Positions 44,271 through 54,385 are shown, counted from the first letter of the stretch. The stretch: DNA of 64,000 nucleotides from Pontiellaceae bacterium B1224 (GCA_029432815.1 JAROBA010000023.1:1-64000); one strand, 5' to 3'. Notes: generated from the sequence alone by a model not told the origin. Numbers and translations: made by a program.

Positions 44271-45020
44271 ATGAAAATTGGTATCTGCGAATGGAATATT
44301 CCCCACAAAGAAACCGCCGCCCGCTTCGAATGGGCCGCACAGGCCGGTCTCCAGGGATTGGAAATCGACCTTGAAAACGCCGGCGGTAACGAAGCCCGCT
44401 TCCGCGATCTTTCCAACCATTGGAACCTCGAACTTCCAACCCTTGGAATCAATGCCTGCTGCAACCACAGTATGTGCGATCCCGCTGAATTTGAGTTTCT
44501 GAAAAGTGAATTCGAAAGCGCCGTTAAAACCGCCGTCGAACTGGGCATCCCGAAACTGCAGGTGCCGAGCTTTGTCAAAAGCTTCATCGAAACCGACGCC
44601 GATTTTGAACAAACCGTGCAGTGTTTTCAACAGCTCTGCAAACTCGCCGAAGGCACCGGCCTCCTCATCGGCACCGAAAACGCCCTCTCTGCCGAAAAGC
44701 AGCTTGAACTGCTCGACCGCGTCGACTCCGACCAGCTGAAAATATATTTCGACACCCGCAACGCCTTTGCCATGAGCAGGCTCGACTCCGCCGAAATTCT
44801 CGAAACGCTCTATCCCCACATTTGCGAAGTGCACATTAAAGACGGGACCGACAACGGCCCCTCCCAACCATTGGGCAAAGGCAACTCCGGATTTTTCCAA
44901 TGTCTGGAAATCCTCGCCGCCAAAAACTACACCGGCTGGCTCCTGCTCGAAAACGAATATACCACCCTCCAAGCCTGCCAAACCGATATTCAAACCACTC
45001 GATCGGCACTTAACATTTAA
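44271..45020 (+). CDS. Sugar phosphate isomerase/epimerase (TIM barrel)
   Basis: 249-aa AP-endonuclease-2-like TIM barrel. Family marks: start MKIGICEWNIP, ETDADFEQTVQCFQQL, TGLLIGTENAL with the conserved Glu, IYFDTRNAFAMS, HICEVHIKDG and TGWLLLENEY as metal and substrate ligands. The exact sugar is unknown. The gene holds four motif copies: 44349, 44411, 44434 and 44895, read as GLQGLEI, SNHWNLE, LPTLGI and FFQCLEI. Confidence 0.85.
   Translation: MKIGICEWNIPHKETAARFEWAAQAGLQGLEIDLENAGGNEARFRDLSNHWNLELPTLGINACCNHSMCDPAEFEFLKSEFESAVKTAVELGIPKLQVPSFVKSFIETDADFEQTVQCFQQLCKLAEGTGLLIGTENALSAEKQLELLDRVDSDQLKIYFDTRNAFAMSRLDSAEILETLYPHICEVHIKDGTDNGPSQPLGKGNSGFFQCLEILAAKNYTGWLLLENEYTTLQACQTDIQTTRSALNI
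44349..44448. repeat. Cluster of three 15-bp palindromes
   Basis: One near copy (44349-44363, centre after CTCCAGGGA) and two perfect copies (44411-44425 centre CCA; 44434-44448 centre CCC), the last two 8 bp apart, all in the sugar isomerase gene. Confidence 0.88.
44895..44909. repeat. Variant 15-bp palindrome
   Basis: TTCCAATGTCTGGAA (Y10 is C), read as FFQCLEI; same 15-mer as at 10976. Confidence 0.8.
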
Positions 45021-45030
45021 AACTGATCCC

Positions 45031-45504
45031 ATGAAACTACACATCGGAGTGCTCGGTCCGAACACCACCACCGACGAGCAATATCAGCTTGGGCTCGAAG
45101 TTGGAGCCGCGATTGCCGAAGCCGGGGCCGTGCTGTTTTGCGGCGGACTCGGCGGAATGATGCGCGCCGCCGCCGAAGGCGCAAAGTCTGCCGGCGGCCA
45201 AACCGTCGGCATGCTTCCAGGCATTGAAAAAGAAGACGCCAACGAATTTATCGACATTGCCATCCCCACCGACCTCGGGGCCTACCGCAACGCCCTGCTC
45301 GTCCGTGCGTGCGATGCCGTCATCGCCGTGCACGGCGAATACGGCACCCTCTCCGAAATCGCCTTCGCCCTGCGCCTCGGCGTCCCCGTCGTTGGCCTCC
45401 ACACCTGGTCCGTTTCCAAAGACGGCACCCCCGACCCCGGCATCCGCGTTGCGAACTCCGCCGAAGAAGCCATCCGGCTTGCAACCCAACTGGCGAAAAC
45501 ATGA
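45031..45504 (+). CDS. LOG-like Rossmann protein (TIGR00725 type)
   Basis: 157 aa of the lysine decarboxylase-like/LOG superfamily. Visible marks are AEAGAVLFCGGLGGMMRAAAEG (the nucleotide-binding glycine region GGLGG), AVIAVHGEYGTLSEIAFALR (PGGxGTxxE equivalent is HGEYGTLSE) and a short length typical of TIGR00725. Function possibly nucleotide 5'-monophosphate phosphoribohydrolase, but the first Gly pair differs (GEYGT rather than GGxGT). The next gene overlaps by ATGA. Confidence 0.8.
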   Translation: MKLHIGVLGPNTTTDEQYQLGLEVGAAIAEAGAVLFCGGLGGMMRAAAEGAKSAGGQTVGMLPGIEKEDANEFIDIAIPTDLGAYRNALLVRACDAVIAVHGEYGTLSEIAFALRLGVPVVGLHTWSVSKDGTPDPGIRVANSAEEAIRLATQLAKT

Positions 45505-45767
45505 ATCTTCTGATCTACATTACGCTCACCGCCAACCTCGTCGCTTTTGTTCAGATGGCGATCGACAAGCGGCTGGCGGTTAAACAAAAGAGCCGCATCT
45601 CCGAAGCCCAGCTGATTGCCCCCACCCTGTTCGGCGGTTTCCCGGGCGTCCTGCTCGGCATGCTGGTATTCCGACATAAAACAAAGAAGACCAGCTTCCA
45701 GCTCAAGCTGGCACTGGCCCTCTTTCTATTCTTCGGAATCGCGTATTTTGTTGTGAAACGGGTGTAG
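45501..45767 (+). CDS. DUF1294 membrane protein
   Basis: 88 aa with two membrane helices. DUF1294 signature: MAIDKRLAVKQKSRISEAQL, TLFGGFPGVLLGMLVFRHKT and TKKTSFQLKL. Function unknown. Start overlaps the preceding stop codon (ATGA), so the two are translationally coupled. Confidence 0.85.
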   Translation: MNLLIYITLTANLVAFVQMAIDKRLAVKQKSRISEAQLIAPTLFGGFPGVLLGMLVFRHKTKKTSFQLKLALALFLFFGIAYFVVKRV

Positions 45768-45778
45768 CGGATTCAAAA

Positions 45779-46756
45779 TCACTCTGAATCCACAAACCGA
45801 TAAACCGCCGTTCGGCGGTCGCCGGTGCGGAGGAGCAAACCCGCGTCCGTTCCCCACTTCAGATCCCGGCTGGCGGTGACAGGGGAGATGGTTTTGAAAA
45901 GTTGGAGATATTCCTTGCGGGTAAAGGTTTCTTTTCCAAGCTGTTGTTTTGCTAAGTCCAGTCGCTCTTCCACTGTGTTTGTGGTAGACCAATCGGCTTT
46001 CCAAAGGTTGGAAATAGAGCGTTGGATTTGCCGGAGGATGAATTCCACAAAACAGGCGCTGTTGCCCGAGTCCTGAGCTTCGCGGATGCAGGCATAGTAT
46101 TCCGGCCGATGTTCAAAGATCATCGATTCCACATCGAGGAACTCAAAGACAGGGTGGTATTCCATCAGCAGCCGGGTTTGCCAGAGGCGCGCCGTTCGAC
46201 CGTTTCCATCGCCAAAGGGATGGATATTCACAAACTCAAAATGGAAACGGACGGATTTCAGCAGAGTAGAATCATCACTTTCGCGCAGGTAAGTAAATAA
46301 ACCCTCCATCAGCTCAGGAACCAAATCCTGATGAGGCATCAGACGGGTTCGGTTTTCAGAAACATACACCTCGACCGGTCCCTTTCGGAAATGGCCAGGA
46401 TTAAGGATCAAACCGTGCCCCATCAGCTGAGCGTGAGCAGATAACAAGGATTCAATGGAAGCGTGATCAAAGGATGCAAGCGAGGCGTAGGCCTTCAGCG
46501 CATTTCGAACCTCAATCTGCTCCAGCTCGGAAACGGGAACCCGCTTCCCTTCAGCGATGGCATCCACCTGAGCCACGGAGCACGTATTGCCTTCAATCCC
46601 CACCGACCCCTGAATCGTCCGCACCCGGTTATTATGACGCAGCTTCGGCGAAGGATTGGCCAAGGCCAATCCTTCCACCCGCCCCACCAACCCGGAAATT
46701 TCCATCATCAAATTAACAATGGAAGGACTCAGTTCGCATGGAAGCATTTCTTTCAC
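45779..46756 (-). CDS. fic: Class II Fic protein with C-terminal winged helix
   Basis: 325-aa Fic enzyme, which AMPylates target proteins. The catalytic motif is intact: HPFGDGNGRTARL (about residues 185-197). An inhibitory helix motif SVGIEGN ([S/T]xxxE[G/N]) lies at the N-terminal side, as in class II Fic proteins whose activity is held down in cis. A C-terminal winged helix (RKEYLQLFKTISPVTASRDL) suggests DNA binding. The start is GTG at 46756 or ATG at 46747. No antitoxin gene is adjacent. Ahead of it lie repeated ATCAAATGATA elements that could be a self-bound operator. Confidence 0.87.
   Translation of the reverse strand: MKEMLPCELSPSIVNLMMEISGLVGRVEGLALANPSPKLRHNNRVRTIQGSVGIEGNTCSVAQVDAIAEGKRVPVSELEQIEVRNALKAYASLASFDHASIESLLSAHAQLMGHGLILNPGHFRKGPVEVYVSENRTRLMPHQDLVPELMEGLFTYLRESDDSTLLKSVRFHFEFVNIHPFGDGNGRTARLWQTRLLMEYHPVFEFLDVESMIFEHRPEYYACIREAQDSGNSACFVEFILRQIQRSISNLWKADWSTTNTVEERLDLAKQQLGKETFTRKEYLQLFKTISPVTASRDLKWGTDAGLLLRTGDRRTAVYRFVDSE
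45999..46013. repeat. 15-bp palindrome
   Basis: Perfect copy with centre AGG inside fic (encodes SISNLWK). Confidence 0.9.
46650..46675. repeat. 26-bp perfect inverted repeat in fic
   Basis: Perfect 12-bp arms GAAGGATTGGCC (46650-46661) and GGCCAATCCTTC (46664-46675) with a 2-nt centre AA, in the 5' part of fic (encodes EGLALANPS). Confidence 0.8.
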
Positions 46757-46770
46757 ACCCCGCTTATAGC

Positions 46771-46816
46771 ATCAAATGATACTATCATGTCAATTAGTAT
46801 CAAATGATATTATCAT
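46771..46816 (-). promoter_or_regulatory. Direct-repeat operator candidate of fic
   Basis: ATCAAATGATACTATCAT (46771-46788) and ATCAAATGATATTATCAT (46799-46816) match in 17 of 18 bases, 28 bp start to start, 15-60 bp before the fic start codon. Each contains the palindrome ATCATTTGAT-like core ATCAAATGAT. Confidence 0.65.
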
Positions 46817-46830
46817 TCAGTTGATGCTAA

Positions 46831-46856
46831 AAAAGCGGAGCCGGGGCCCCGCTTTT
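46831..46856. terminator. Terminator downstream of pgi
   Basis: Arms AAAAGCGG (46831-46838) and CCGCTTTT (46849-46856) with a GC-rich interior. On the minus strand a T-run follows, so it ends the pgi transcript. It lies past the REP element at 46862-46925. Confidence 0.78.
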
Positions 46857-46861
46857 CCTGA

Positions 46862-46925
46862 GTAGGATGAAGGCTCCAGCCTCGTCCATTTCTGTCGAAT
46901 GGTCGGAGCTGGAGCTCCAACCTAC
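46862..46925. repeat. Paired REP-like element
   Basis: Bounded by GTAGG (46862-46866) and CCTAC (46921-46925). Inside are AGGCTCCAGCCT and GGAGCTGGAGCTCC hairpin cores. The pgi stop codon (46922-46924) is inside the CCTAC end. Confidence 0.72.
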
Positions 46926-48535
46926 TTATTCGCGCGGAAGTATTCGATGAGCGCGTTGGTGGAGGAGTCGTGCTTGAGCTCGCTGTTGCCTTCGAGCTCG
47001 GGGAGGATTTCCGCCGCGAGGATTTTTCCAAGCTGCACGCCCCATTGGTCGAAGGAATAAATATCCCAGATGATGCCCTGCACGAAGATCTTGTGTTCGT
47101 AGAGCGCAACGAGCTGACCGAGCACGGACGGCGTGAGCTTTTCAGCCATAATGCTATTGGTCGGGCGGTTGCCTTCGAAGGTTTTGTGCGGGATCAGTTC
47201 TGCGGGCACGCCATCCGCTTTCAGCGACTCGGCAGTTTTTCCAAACGCCAGCGCTTCGGTCTGCGCAAAGAAGTTGGCCATCAGTTTCACATGGTGATCG
47301 CCGATCGGATTCTGCGATTTGCAGAAGGCGAGGAAGTCGCACGGGATCAGTTTGGTGCCTTGGTGGATCAGCTGATAGAACGCGTGCTGGCCATTGGTGC
47401 CGGGCTCGCCCCAAATGACCGGGCCGGTCTGCCATTCCACTTTTTCGCCGTCGCGCGTGATGTATTTGCCGTTCGATTCCATGTCGCCCTGCTGGAAGTA
47501 GGCTGCAAAACGGGAGAGATATTGATCGTACGGCAGAATGGCCTGCGATTCCGCGCCGAAGAAATTGTTATACCAGATGCCGAGTAGCGCGAGGATGACC
47601 GGCATGTTTTCAGCAAACGGAGCGGTACGGAAGTGCGTGTCCATTTTATGGTAGCCGGCAAGCAGCTCGGTAAAGTTTTCCGGGCCGATGGCCAGCATGT
47701 TCGGCAGACCGATGGCGGAAGTCAGTGAATAGCGACCGCCCACCCAGTCCCAAAAGGCGAACATGTTGGCGGTGTCGATTCCGAATTCGGAAACCGCATC
47801 GGCGTTGGTGGAGAGCGCCACGAAATGTTTAGCAATGGCCGCGTCGTCCTTCAACGATTCCAGACACCAGGCGCGCGCGCTGTGCGCATTCGTCATGGTT
47901 TCCTGGGTGGTGAAGGTTTTGGAGGCGACGATGAAGAGGGTTTCGTCGGCTTCCAATCCATGGAGGGCTTCAGCGATGTGTGTGCCGTCGACATTGGAAA
48001 CAAAGACAAAATTGAGGTCGCGCTGGCTGTAGGCTTTGAGGGCTTCGTAGGCCATGACGGGGCCGAGATCGGACCCGCCGATGCCGACGTTTACGATATT
48101 TTTGATCGGCTTGCCCGTGTAGCCTTTCCATTCGCCGGAGCGGACTTTATTGGAAAATGCGGCCATTTGGTCGAGCACGGCGTGCACTTCAGGAATAACA
48201 TTTTCGCCATCAACTTCAATGACCGCATCTTTCGGAGCGCGGAGGGCTACGTGGAGCACAGAGCGGTCTTCGGTGGCGTTGATCTTTTCGCCGGTAAACA
48301 TGGCTTCGATCCATTTCTTCAGATCGGCCGATTCGGCCAGTGCCACCAGTTTTTCCATTGTTTCGGCGGTAATTCGGTTTTTGGAGTAGTCCAGCAGCAG
48401 GTCTTCGGCCTTGAGAGTAAACGCGGCAGCACGGGCTTTATCCCCAAAAAGATCGCGCAAATGTGTGTCTTTTATTTCGGAAAAGTGGCTTTCGAGTGCT
48501 TTCCATTCTGAACGTTCTGTCAATTTAGTGGTCAT
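46922..48535 (-). CDS. pgi: Glucose-6-phosphate isomerase
   Basis: Glycolytic enzyme that interconverts glucose 6-phosphate and fructose 6-phosphate. Family marks: [70 protein letters not shown] and [20 protein letters not shown] with the catalytic residues. 537 aa is normal. The ATG at 48535 has CAGGAG 7 nt before it, which rules out the longer in-frame extension. The REP element follows. Confidence 0.96.
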   Translation of the reverse strand: MTTKLTERSEWKALESHFSEIKDTHLRDLFGDKARAAAFTLKAEDLLLDYSKNRITAETMEKLVALAESADLKKWIEAMFTGEKINATEDRSVLHVALRAPKDAVIEVDGENVIPEVHAVLDQMAAFSNKVRSGEWKGYTGKPIKNIVNVGIGGSDLGPVMAYEALKAYSQRDLNFVFVSNVDGTHIAEALHGLEADETLFIVASKTFTTQETMTNAHSARAWCLESLKDDAAIAKHFVALSTNADAVSEFGIDTANMFAFWDWVGGRYSLTSAIGLPNMLAIGPENFTELLAGYHKMDTHFRTAPFAENMPVILALLGIWYNNFFGAESQAILPYDQYLSRFAAYFQQGDMESNGKYITRDGEKVEWQTGPVIWGEPGTNGQHAFYQLIHQGTKLIPCDFLAFCKSQNPIGDHHVKLMANFFAQTEALAFGKTAESLKADGVPAELIPHKTFEGNRPTNSIMAEKLTPSVLGQLVALYEHKIFVQGIIWDIYSFDQWGVQLGKILAAEILPELEGNSELKHDSSTNALIEYFRANK

Positions 48536-48694
48536 AAAATACTCCTGGTTCCTCGGTTTAGGTTGCGCAAAATTACAGGCATTCGAACACGGGTTGAAGG
48601 GAAAAACAAAGGAATCTATGCCTTGTTGCGGCTTGTTTTGGAAATGGCCACCCGATATGGTATTTGTTCCTATATTGCGACAAAAAGGATTTCT

Positions 48695-50836
48695 ATGAGA
48701 GTTAAGACAACGTTGACAGTCCTCCTCCTGGCGGCTCTTCCAATGATTGGAACCGCCGAACTGGAAAAAAGCGACCTGGATGTAAAGAAAATCAGCCGGA
48801 CGGTGGCCTATTCCCTGCCGGTCTTTCACCTCAATGAGTGGGAGATGAATGAGGGCATCTCAACCAATGCGTTCAATCTGTTTATCAATTCGCTCGATCC
48901 CGCGCGCAGCTATTTCCTGCAATCGGATATCGATGCGTTCAGCGAAGACGCCGACAGCCTGCACAAACGCCTGCGCAAAGGGGACATCGAATTCGCCCGC
49001 CAGGTCTACGAAGTTCTGATGGAGCGCATTGAAAACCGCATCGTTTTTGCGGAGCAGCAACTGGAAAAAGGATTCGACATCAACGTCCAGGAAGATTTTC
49101 TATGGGACCGCAAGAACGCTCCCTGGGCCCAGAATGAAGCAGAGTGGGATGACATCTGGCGCAAGCGTCTTAAAAACGAATATATCGCCCGTCTTGTCTC
49201 GAAAGAAGTGTACGATTCCGAGGAAACCAATGCCGTTGAAACAGTTTCCAGCAATGCGGTGGCTACGGCTGAAACAGAATCCTCCAACACCGTGGCAGAA
49301 GTGGAATATGACGAAGAGCTGGAAGATGCGAATCTCAGCCCCGAAGAGTTTATTCTCCAGCGCTATAAGCAGTTTCAGCTGACGATGGAATCGTTCGATG
49401 AAGAGATGCTGCTGCAACGCTACCTCTCCTCTTTCTCGCTCGTATATGACCCGCACTCCGACTATATGTCGCCCAGCAGCGTGGAAGATTTTGATATCAA
49501 CATGAAACTCTCGCTGGTGGGTATCGGCGCAATGCTCCGCCCCGACGAAGGCACGGCACGCATTGTCCGCATCATTCCCGGCGGTCCGGCCGATCAGGAT
49601 GGCCGCCTGAAAGCCGGCGATAAAATCGTGGCGGTGGCACAGGGCGATGAAGAGCCGGTGAGTATTCTGCACTGGCCGCTGTATAAGGCCGTACGCCTCA
49701 TCCGCGGCGAACTCGACACCACCGTGGTGCTGACTGTGATCCCGGCCTCCGACCGCTCCGGCTCGCGCACGAAAAAGATCGATATTGTTCGCGACGAAGT
49801 GAAACTCGAAGAGCAGGCCGCCAAGAGCGAAGTGAAGGAGCTCGATCTGGGCGACGGCCAAATGCGCCGACTCGGCGTGATTACGCTGCCCGACTTTTAT
49901 GCCGACTTTAATGCGACCAGCAAAAACATGAAGGATGCCCGCCGGGCCTCGACCGATGTCCGCAATCTGATCCGGGACCTGATGCGCGAAGGTATTGAAG
50001 GATTGATTCTAGACCTGCGCAACAATGGCGGAGGTTCGTTGGTTGAAGCCATTGAAATTTCAGGCCTCTTCATATCATCCGGCCCGATCGTGCAGGTGAA
50101 AGAGAACAAAGGTGTTCAGGTGCTGCCCGATGCCGACCCCACCGTTGAATATGACGGACCGATGATTGTGCTCGTTAACCGCCTCAGTGCATCGGCTTCG
50201 GAAATTCTCGCCGCCGCACTGCAGGATTATAAACGAGCCATCATTGTCGGCGACAGTCAGACTCACGGCAAAGGCACCGTTCAGACCCTGATGCCGCTGG
50301 GCGACCGCAAAGGATCGCTCAAACTGACCACGGCCGGCTTCTATCGCATCAACGGCGGCTCCACGCAGCTGAAAGGTGTTACGCCGGACATCATTATCCC
50401 GTCCTACCTGGATGTCATGGATCTCGGCGAAGATTCGCTGGAACATGCCCTGCCTTGGGATAACGTTCGCCCCGCCATGTATCGCGCCGGAAAAGGATTT
50501 GAAAAACAGATTCCGGTCCTTAGCGAACAATCGACCGAACGCCTGGAAGCCAACGAAGAGTTTCAGGTTTTTCTAACCCGTCGCGACCGGCTGAAAGAGC
50601 GCTTCGAAACCAAAACGGTCTCGCTCTCTCTGGCCGACCGACTGGCCGAAGCTGAAGCTGAAAAAGAGCTGGATGATATTCAATCCGGCGCTTTCCTCGC
50701 GGACGAAGATGAGGATGAAGCTGCTGCCCCGGATCTGATCCTCGATGAGACGCTCGCAATTCTTTCCGATATGATCGACATGAACAGGCTCGGCACTGAA
50801 TCAGAAATGCTGGCACCCAACCTCAGCGAAAACTAA
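48695..50836 (+). CDS. prc: Tail-specific (C-terminal processing) protease, S41
   Basis: Periplasmic serine protease of 713 aa, Prc type. Signal peptide [22 protein letters not shown]-terminal helical domain with [21 protein letters not shown] domain (about 270-370) with GIGAMLRP; catalytic core with [13 protein letters not shown], then [19 protein letters not shown] holding the catalytic Ser and [13 protein letters not shown] holding the catalytic Lys; a C-terminal helical tail. The ATG at 48695 has AAGGA 6 nt upstream. A palindrome at 48738 lies within the signal peptide (ALPMIGTAE). Confidence 0.93.
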   Translation: MRVKTTLTVLLLAALPMIGTAELEKSDLDVKKISRTVAYSLPVFHLNEWEMNEGISTNAFNLFINSLDPARSYFLQSDIDAFSEDADSLHKRLRKGDIEFARQVYEVLMERIENRIVFAEQQLEKGFDINVQEDFLWDRKNAPWAQNEAEWDDIWRKRLKNEYIARLVSKEVYDSEETNAVETVSSNAVATAETESSNTVAEVEYDEELEDANLSPEEFILQRYKQFQLTMESFDEEMLLQRYLSSFSLVYDPHSDYMSPSSVEDFDINMKLSLVGIGAMLRPDEGTARIVRIIPGGPADQDGRLKAGDKIVAVAQGDEEPVSILHWPLYKAVRLIRGELDTTVVLTVIPASDRSGSRTKKIDIVRDEVKLEEQAAKSEVKELDLGDGQMRRLGVITLPDFYADFNATSKNMKDARRASTDVRNLIRDLMREGIEGLILDLRNNGGGSLVEAIEISGLFISSGPIVQVKENKGVQVLPDADPTVEYDGPMIVLVNRLSASASEILAAALQDYKRAIIVGDSQTHGKGTVQTLMPLGDRKGSLKLTTAGFYRINGGSTQLKGVTPDIIIPSYLDVMDLGEDSLEHALPWDNVRPAMYRAGKGFEKQIPVLSEQSTERLEANEEFQVFLTRRDRLKERFETKTVSLSLADRLAEAEAEKELDDIQSGAFLADEDEDEAAAPDLILDETLAILSDMIDMNRLGTESEMLAPNLSEN
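48738..48752. repeat. 15-bp palindrome
   Basis: Perfect copy with centre TGA in the signal-peptide coding part of prc. Confidence 0.9.
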
Positions 50837-50840
50837 ACCT

Positions 50841-50908
50841 CAGCATTCGAATGCTGTAAACATGAGGCAAAATGATTTCTCCCATCCTGTATAGGAAAAT
50901 CATTTTGC
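50841..50908. terminator. Bidirectional terminator between prc and mscS
   Basis: Perfect 12-bp arms GCAAAATGATTT (50867-50878) and AAATCATTTTGC (50897-50908) between convergent prc and mscS genes. A perfect 16-bp palindrome CAGCATTCGAATGCTG precedes it at 50841-50856. Confidence 0.75.
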
Positions 50909-50916
50909 GAAACCGA

Positions 50917-51999
50917 CTAAACCTGCTCGCTTAATGCTCCTTCCAGTCCGTTCACATAGAGCGTCTGGGTCGGGAAGGCGAACTCGATTCCGGCATCGTT
51001 GTAGCGTTTGAGCAGTTCCATATTCAGCCAGTTGGCATGTTCCATATACGTCCAGTATTCCGGCGGGTGATACCAATAAATCACCACAATTCCTAACGAG
51101 CAGTCGTTAAAATCGCTAAAGAAAACGCGCGGCGGCAGCTCCTCTTTCATTCCTTCGTGGTTATCCAGCAGCTCTTTCAGAATATCGATGGCCTGCTGCA
51201 CTTTTTCCGGAGGTGTGTCGTAGGTAATCGTCACATTCATCACCCGCTTGATGAAGGGGCGTTTCGACACGTTCTGAATCATCATATTAGCCAGTTCACC
51301 ATTCGGTATAGTAACGAGGTGCCCGTCCAGCGTCCGGATACGGGTTGAGCGGAAGCCCACCTCTTCGATATTACCATCGTGCCCGCCGATTTTAATGCGC
51401 TCCCCGAGCTCGAAGGGTTTATCGGCAAAAATCACCAGCGATCCGAAAAAGTTCTTAATGGTTTCCTGAGCAGCCAACGCAACCGCCAAACCACCGACGC
51501 CCAGCCCCGTGATGATGGTCGTGATCGGTTTATCACTCAGAATCTGAGCAATCTGAACCAGACCGAGCACCACCACAACCACACGCAAACTTTTGCGAAT
51601 CACCGGCGCCATCAGGTCGTCCATCTTGGTTTCCGTCTTGCTCGTGATATGCACGATGATGTAGTCGAGCACATCGACCAGCGAGTAGATAAAATAGGCC
51701 ACTGCAACGGTGAACAGCACATCGAATCCGTCTCGGATAATACCATCAATCGATTCGCTGAACTCCAGGCCATTCAGTCCATACAGCAGACCGATCGCCG
51801 AAAAAAGAAATGGAATCGGCCGACCGACCGCCTTCAGCGTCACAAGAATCAGCGGTCGTCCTTCAAAGCGTTTTGCTTTCCCCAGATTTGCCAGAATAAG
51901 CTGCACCACCTTACCCAGCAGCATCGCTCCCAAAATCCACCCCAGCAATATCAGGATTTGTCCCCAGGTGATTCCGGCAATAGCTTCGTTACTTAACAT
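50917..51999 (-). CDS. mscS: Small-conductance mechanosensitive channel
   Basis: MscS-family channel of 360 aa that opens under membrane tension and releases solutes on hypo-osmotic shock. N-terminal membrane helices, the pore helix with GLGVGGLAVALAAQETIKNFFG and the beta domain with FEIGDRI-like PFELGERIKIGGHDGNIEEV, followed by a cytoplasmic cage domain. Start placed at 51999 because GGAG is 8 nt upstream; an in-frame ATG at 52005 is too near it. Confidence 0.93.
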   Translation of the reverse strand: MLSNEAIAGITWGQILILLGWILGAMLLGKVVQLILANLGKAKRFEGRPLILVTLKAVGRPIPFLFSAIGLLYGLNGLEFSESIDGIIRDGFDVLFTVAVAYFIYSLVDVLDYIIVHITSKTETKMDDLMAPVIRKSLRVVVVVLGLVQIAQILSDKPITTIITGLGVGGLAVALAAQETIKNFFGSLVIFADKPFELGERIKIGGHDGNIEEVGFRSTRIRTLDGHLVTIPNGELANMMIQNVSKRPFIKRVMNVTITYDTPPEKVQQAIDILKELLDNHEGMKEELPPRVFFSDFNDCSLGIVVIYWYHPPEYWTYMEHANWLNMELLKRYNDAGIEFAFPTQTLYVNGLEGALSEQV

Positions 52000-52058
52000 C
52001 TGCATTTCTCCATTCGAATAATGACGATGAAGATAAATACTACGGACAGAATGCCAAG

Positions 52059-52090
52059 TTCCAATGCTTGGAACTTTCCAATGGTTGGAA
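52059..52090. repeat. Two 15-bp palindromes in the DUF3160-A leader
   Basis: Perfect copies at 52059-52073 (centre TGC) and 52076-52090 (centre TGG), 2 bp apart. The equivalent place in the DUF3160-B leader (54438) has only one copy. Confidence 0.92.
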
Positions 52091-52144
52091 ATGGCTTCGC
52101 AAGAACGAGACGTGTTAGCCTATAACCTTTACCGGGGGACGTTG

Positions 52145-54385
52145 ATGAAATACCTATTGATTGTATGGGCGCTCTCAGCCGCCGCAACCGCATTTTCCAA
52201 CGATTGGAAAACCGCCGCCACCCAAAGCGGTCTTTCCCTTGAGGCTATTGAGCAACTGCAACGGGATGGTATCCTGATAACTGACGAAGCCTACAAACAG
52301 GTTTTCTCGGCATACACCAGCGACAAGAAAAATCCGGTATTCATCACGTCTGACTCTCTGCTCAACGCCTACCACGTGCTCTATGAAGAAACTATTTTTC
52401 AAATCGAAAACACCCGCGCCTCCGAGTTACCAGAATTCCTGCGCGCCCTGCTCAGCCATCTTGATCAGGCGGCCAAAGAGGTAACCGGCAATCCTGAACT
52501 GCTCGCAGCCGCCCGGACACGTGCAGAACTGGTAATAGGTATCGCCCTGCGGTTGTTGGACGAATCGTACCGTCTCGGCAATCAGGAACTTGATTTGATT
52601 ATCGGAAACGAAGTGCAACACATCGAAAAGGCCGAAGGCCAGATGATGCCGCCCCCCGCATGGCTGGGAGAACCCTCCGTATCGTTCGTTGGCATTGACT
52701 ACAATCGATACAAACCGCGTGGTTTCTACGCCCGCACCGAAAAACTTACCCGCTATTTCCGCGCCCTTTCCTGGCTACAGTCGACCCCCTTCCGAGTCAA
52801 CAACGACACGGAGCTGCTCAGCATGTATTTGATGAGCAATGCGATGGATGAGATAACGTACTCCGATGAAGTCCAGCTGATCGATTATTCTTTTTTTCTG
52901 GGAAAACCGGACAATCCCGACCTACCCCACACACAACGAGCGATCCACACCATCGACTTCAAGAACTACGACATGGCACACCTCCGAAAAGAGACGCTGG
53001 ATGACTGGGAAGAAAGTAAGATTAATGACAAGGAACCCAGCTACCGCATTCTTTCCGCCTACTGCACCCCCAGCGCCATCCTCTTCCAGCAAACGATGGA
53101 TCTCGAAGGAGTGGAACGTGACCTGCCCTCCGGACTCGAAGTAGCAGCGGCCCTCGGTTCCTCTCATGCAAAAAACCTGCTCGACCCAGCCGTACAGGAA
53201 GCCGTCGAATCGACAGCATCGGAATTCAAAAGTTACGGCTATACTTTGGGCGACTTCGGACCGGTAAATAGAACGCTGTATCCCATCTATCTCCATCTCT
53301 TGAAAACGTTGTTTAATCCCCCCGAACCGGATGCGCCGGATTTTATGAAAGGCGTGCCTTGGCAAACTAAAAGCCTCAACACGGCACTCGGAAGCTGGGC
53401 ACAGATGCGGCACACGTGGGCCCTGCAAGCCAAGCAAGCAATCGCGTGGAGCTGCGCAACCAGCGCTCCAGAAGGATTTGTTGAGCCCGACCCCGACTTT
53501 TTCGCCCAAATGGCCAACCTGGCCTATGCCACCCATAGCACCCTTGATCGCTTTGGGGCGCTGGAACCGGATTACACACAATCGATCAAGGACATCCGCA
53601 CCTTCACCGCTTTTGCAAAACCGTTTAAAACAGACGACGAAATGGACAATGTATTCCATAAGCTGCCGGAGAGCGAGCAGGCCCCGCTTCTATTGGGTTA
53701 CGGCCTGCAATATTCTGCACCTTCCCGTGAATTTCCTCGGGTGGTTGAATGGTTGAACAAACTGGCCGAAGATGTCGAGGCGGGGAAGATCGAAGACTAT
53801 CCCCAGATCAAACAGTGGCTTGACCAGCCCGTCACCAGTTTAATGAGCAAATGGGAAGACCTAGAGCGTATCTGCTATCACCTTGAATCCATCGCCCACA
53901 AACAGTTGCGTACGATTCCACTCACGGAAGCCGATGTTCAGCTCATCGACCTCTTCGGGAAAACCCTCTCCGATCTCATGCTTTACGAGGGGCATGCCTT
54001 TATGCACCCGCGCGACGACGCCCCGCGGATTGTTGATGTCTATTCCAATATCAACCAAGGACAACACCTGCAGGTCGGGATTTCCAGAGCCCGGAAAATG
54101 TATGTGCTCTATCCATGGCAGGGCGAAACCATTCTATGTGAAGGGGCCGTGCTGCCCTACTACGAATTTGCGCACCCGACCCGCCTGAACGATGCAGAAT
54201 GGATATTGATGCTCGGCTCAAGAAAACCGGAACCCAAACGTTCGATGCTGGAAAAAATTCGGAACACATTCAAATACCGATCTCGCAAAGAGGCTGAACA
54301 GCCAAATACGAGACCCGAAGTCCCCGAGTGGCTCAAGCCGATCCTTGATGATGATAATCTCACTGCGCCACAATTCATCGACTAA
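52145..54385 (+). CDS. Secreted DUF3160 protein A
   Basis: 746-aa exported protein with signal peptide MKYLLIVWALSAAATAFS. The DUF3160 N-terminal region is clear: QVFSAYTSDKKNPVFITSDS then LLNAYHVLYEETIF. The C-terminal third includes DDAPRIVDVYSN and LQVGISRARKMYVLYPWQG. The family has no known activity to me; it is mostly helical and found in secreted proteins of PVC and related bacteria. GGGGGACG precedes the ATG at 52145. Its ends are near-identical at DNA level to those of copy B, while the middle is divergent. Confidence 0.82.
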   Translation: MKYLLIVWALSAAATAFSNDWKTAATQSGLSLEAIEQLQRDGILITDEAYKQVFSAYTSDKKNPVFITSDSLLNAYHVLYEETIFQIENTRASELPEFLRALLSHLDQAAKEVTGNPELLAAARTRAELVIGIALRLLDESYRLGNQELDLIIGNEVQHIEKAEGQMMPPPAWLGEPSVSFVGIDYNRYKPRGFYARTEKLTRYFRALSWLQSTPFRVNNDTELLSMYLMSNAMDEITYSDEVQLIDYSFFLGKPDNPDLPHTQRAIHTIDFKNYDMAHLRKETLDDWEESKINDKEPSYRILSAYCTPSAILFQQTMDLEGVERDLPSGLEVAAALGSSHAKNLLDPAVQEAVESTASEFKSYGYTLGDFGPVNRTLYPIYLHLLKTLFNPPEPDAPDFMKGVPWQTKSLNTALGSWAQMRHTWALQAKQAIAWSCATSAPEGFVEPDPDFFAQMANLAYATHSTLDRFGALEPDYTQSIKDIRTFTAFAKPFKTDDEMDNVFHKLPESEQAPLLLGYGLQYSAPSREFPRVVEWLNKLAEDVEAGKIEDYPQIKQWLDQPVTSLMSKWEDLERICYHLESIAHKQLRTIPLTEADVQLIDLFGKTLSDLMLYEGHAFMHPRDDAPRIVDVYSNINQGQHLQVGISRARKMYVLYPWQGETILCEGAVLPYYEFAHPTRLNDAEWILMLGSRKPEPKRSMLEKIRNTFKYRSRKEAEQPNTRPEVPEWLKPILDDDNLTAPQFID
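52195..52209. repeat. 15-bp palindrome in DUF3160-A signal region
   Basis: Perfect copy with centre CGA, encoding FSNDWK at the end of the signal peptide; identical to the copy at 54557. Confidence 0.9.
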
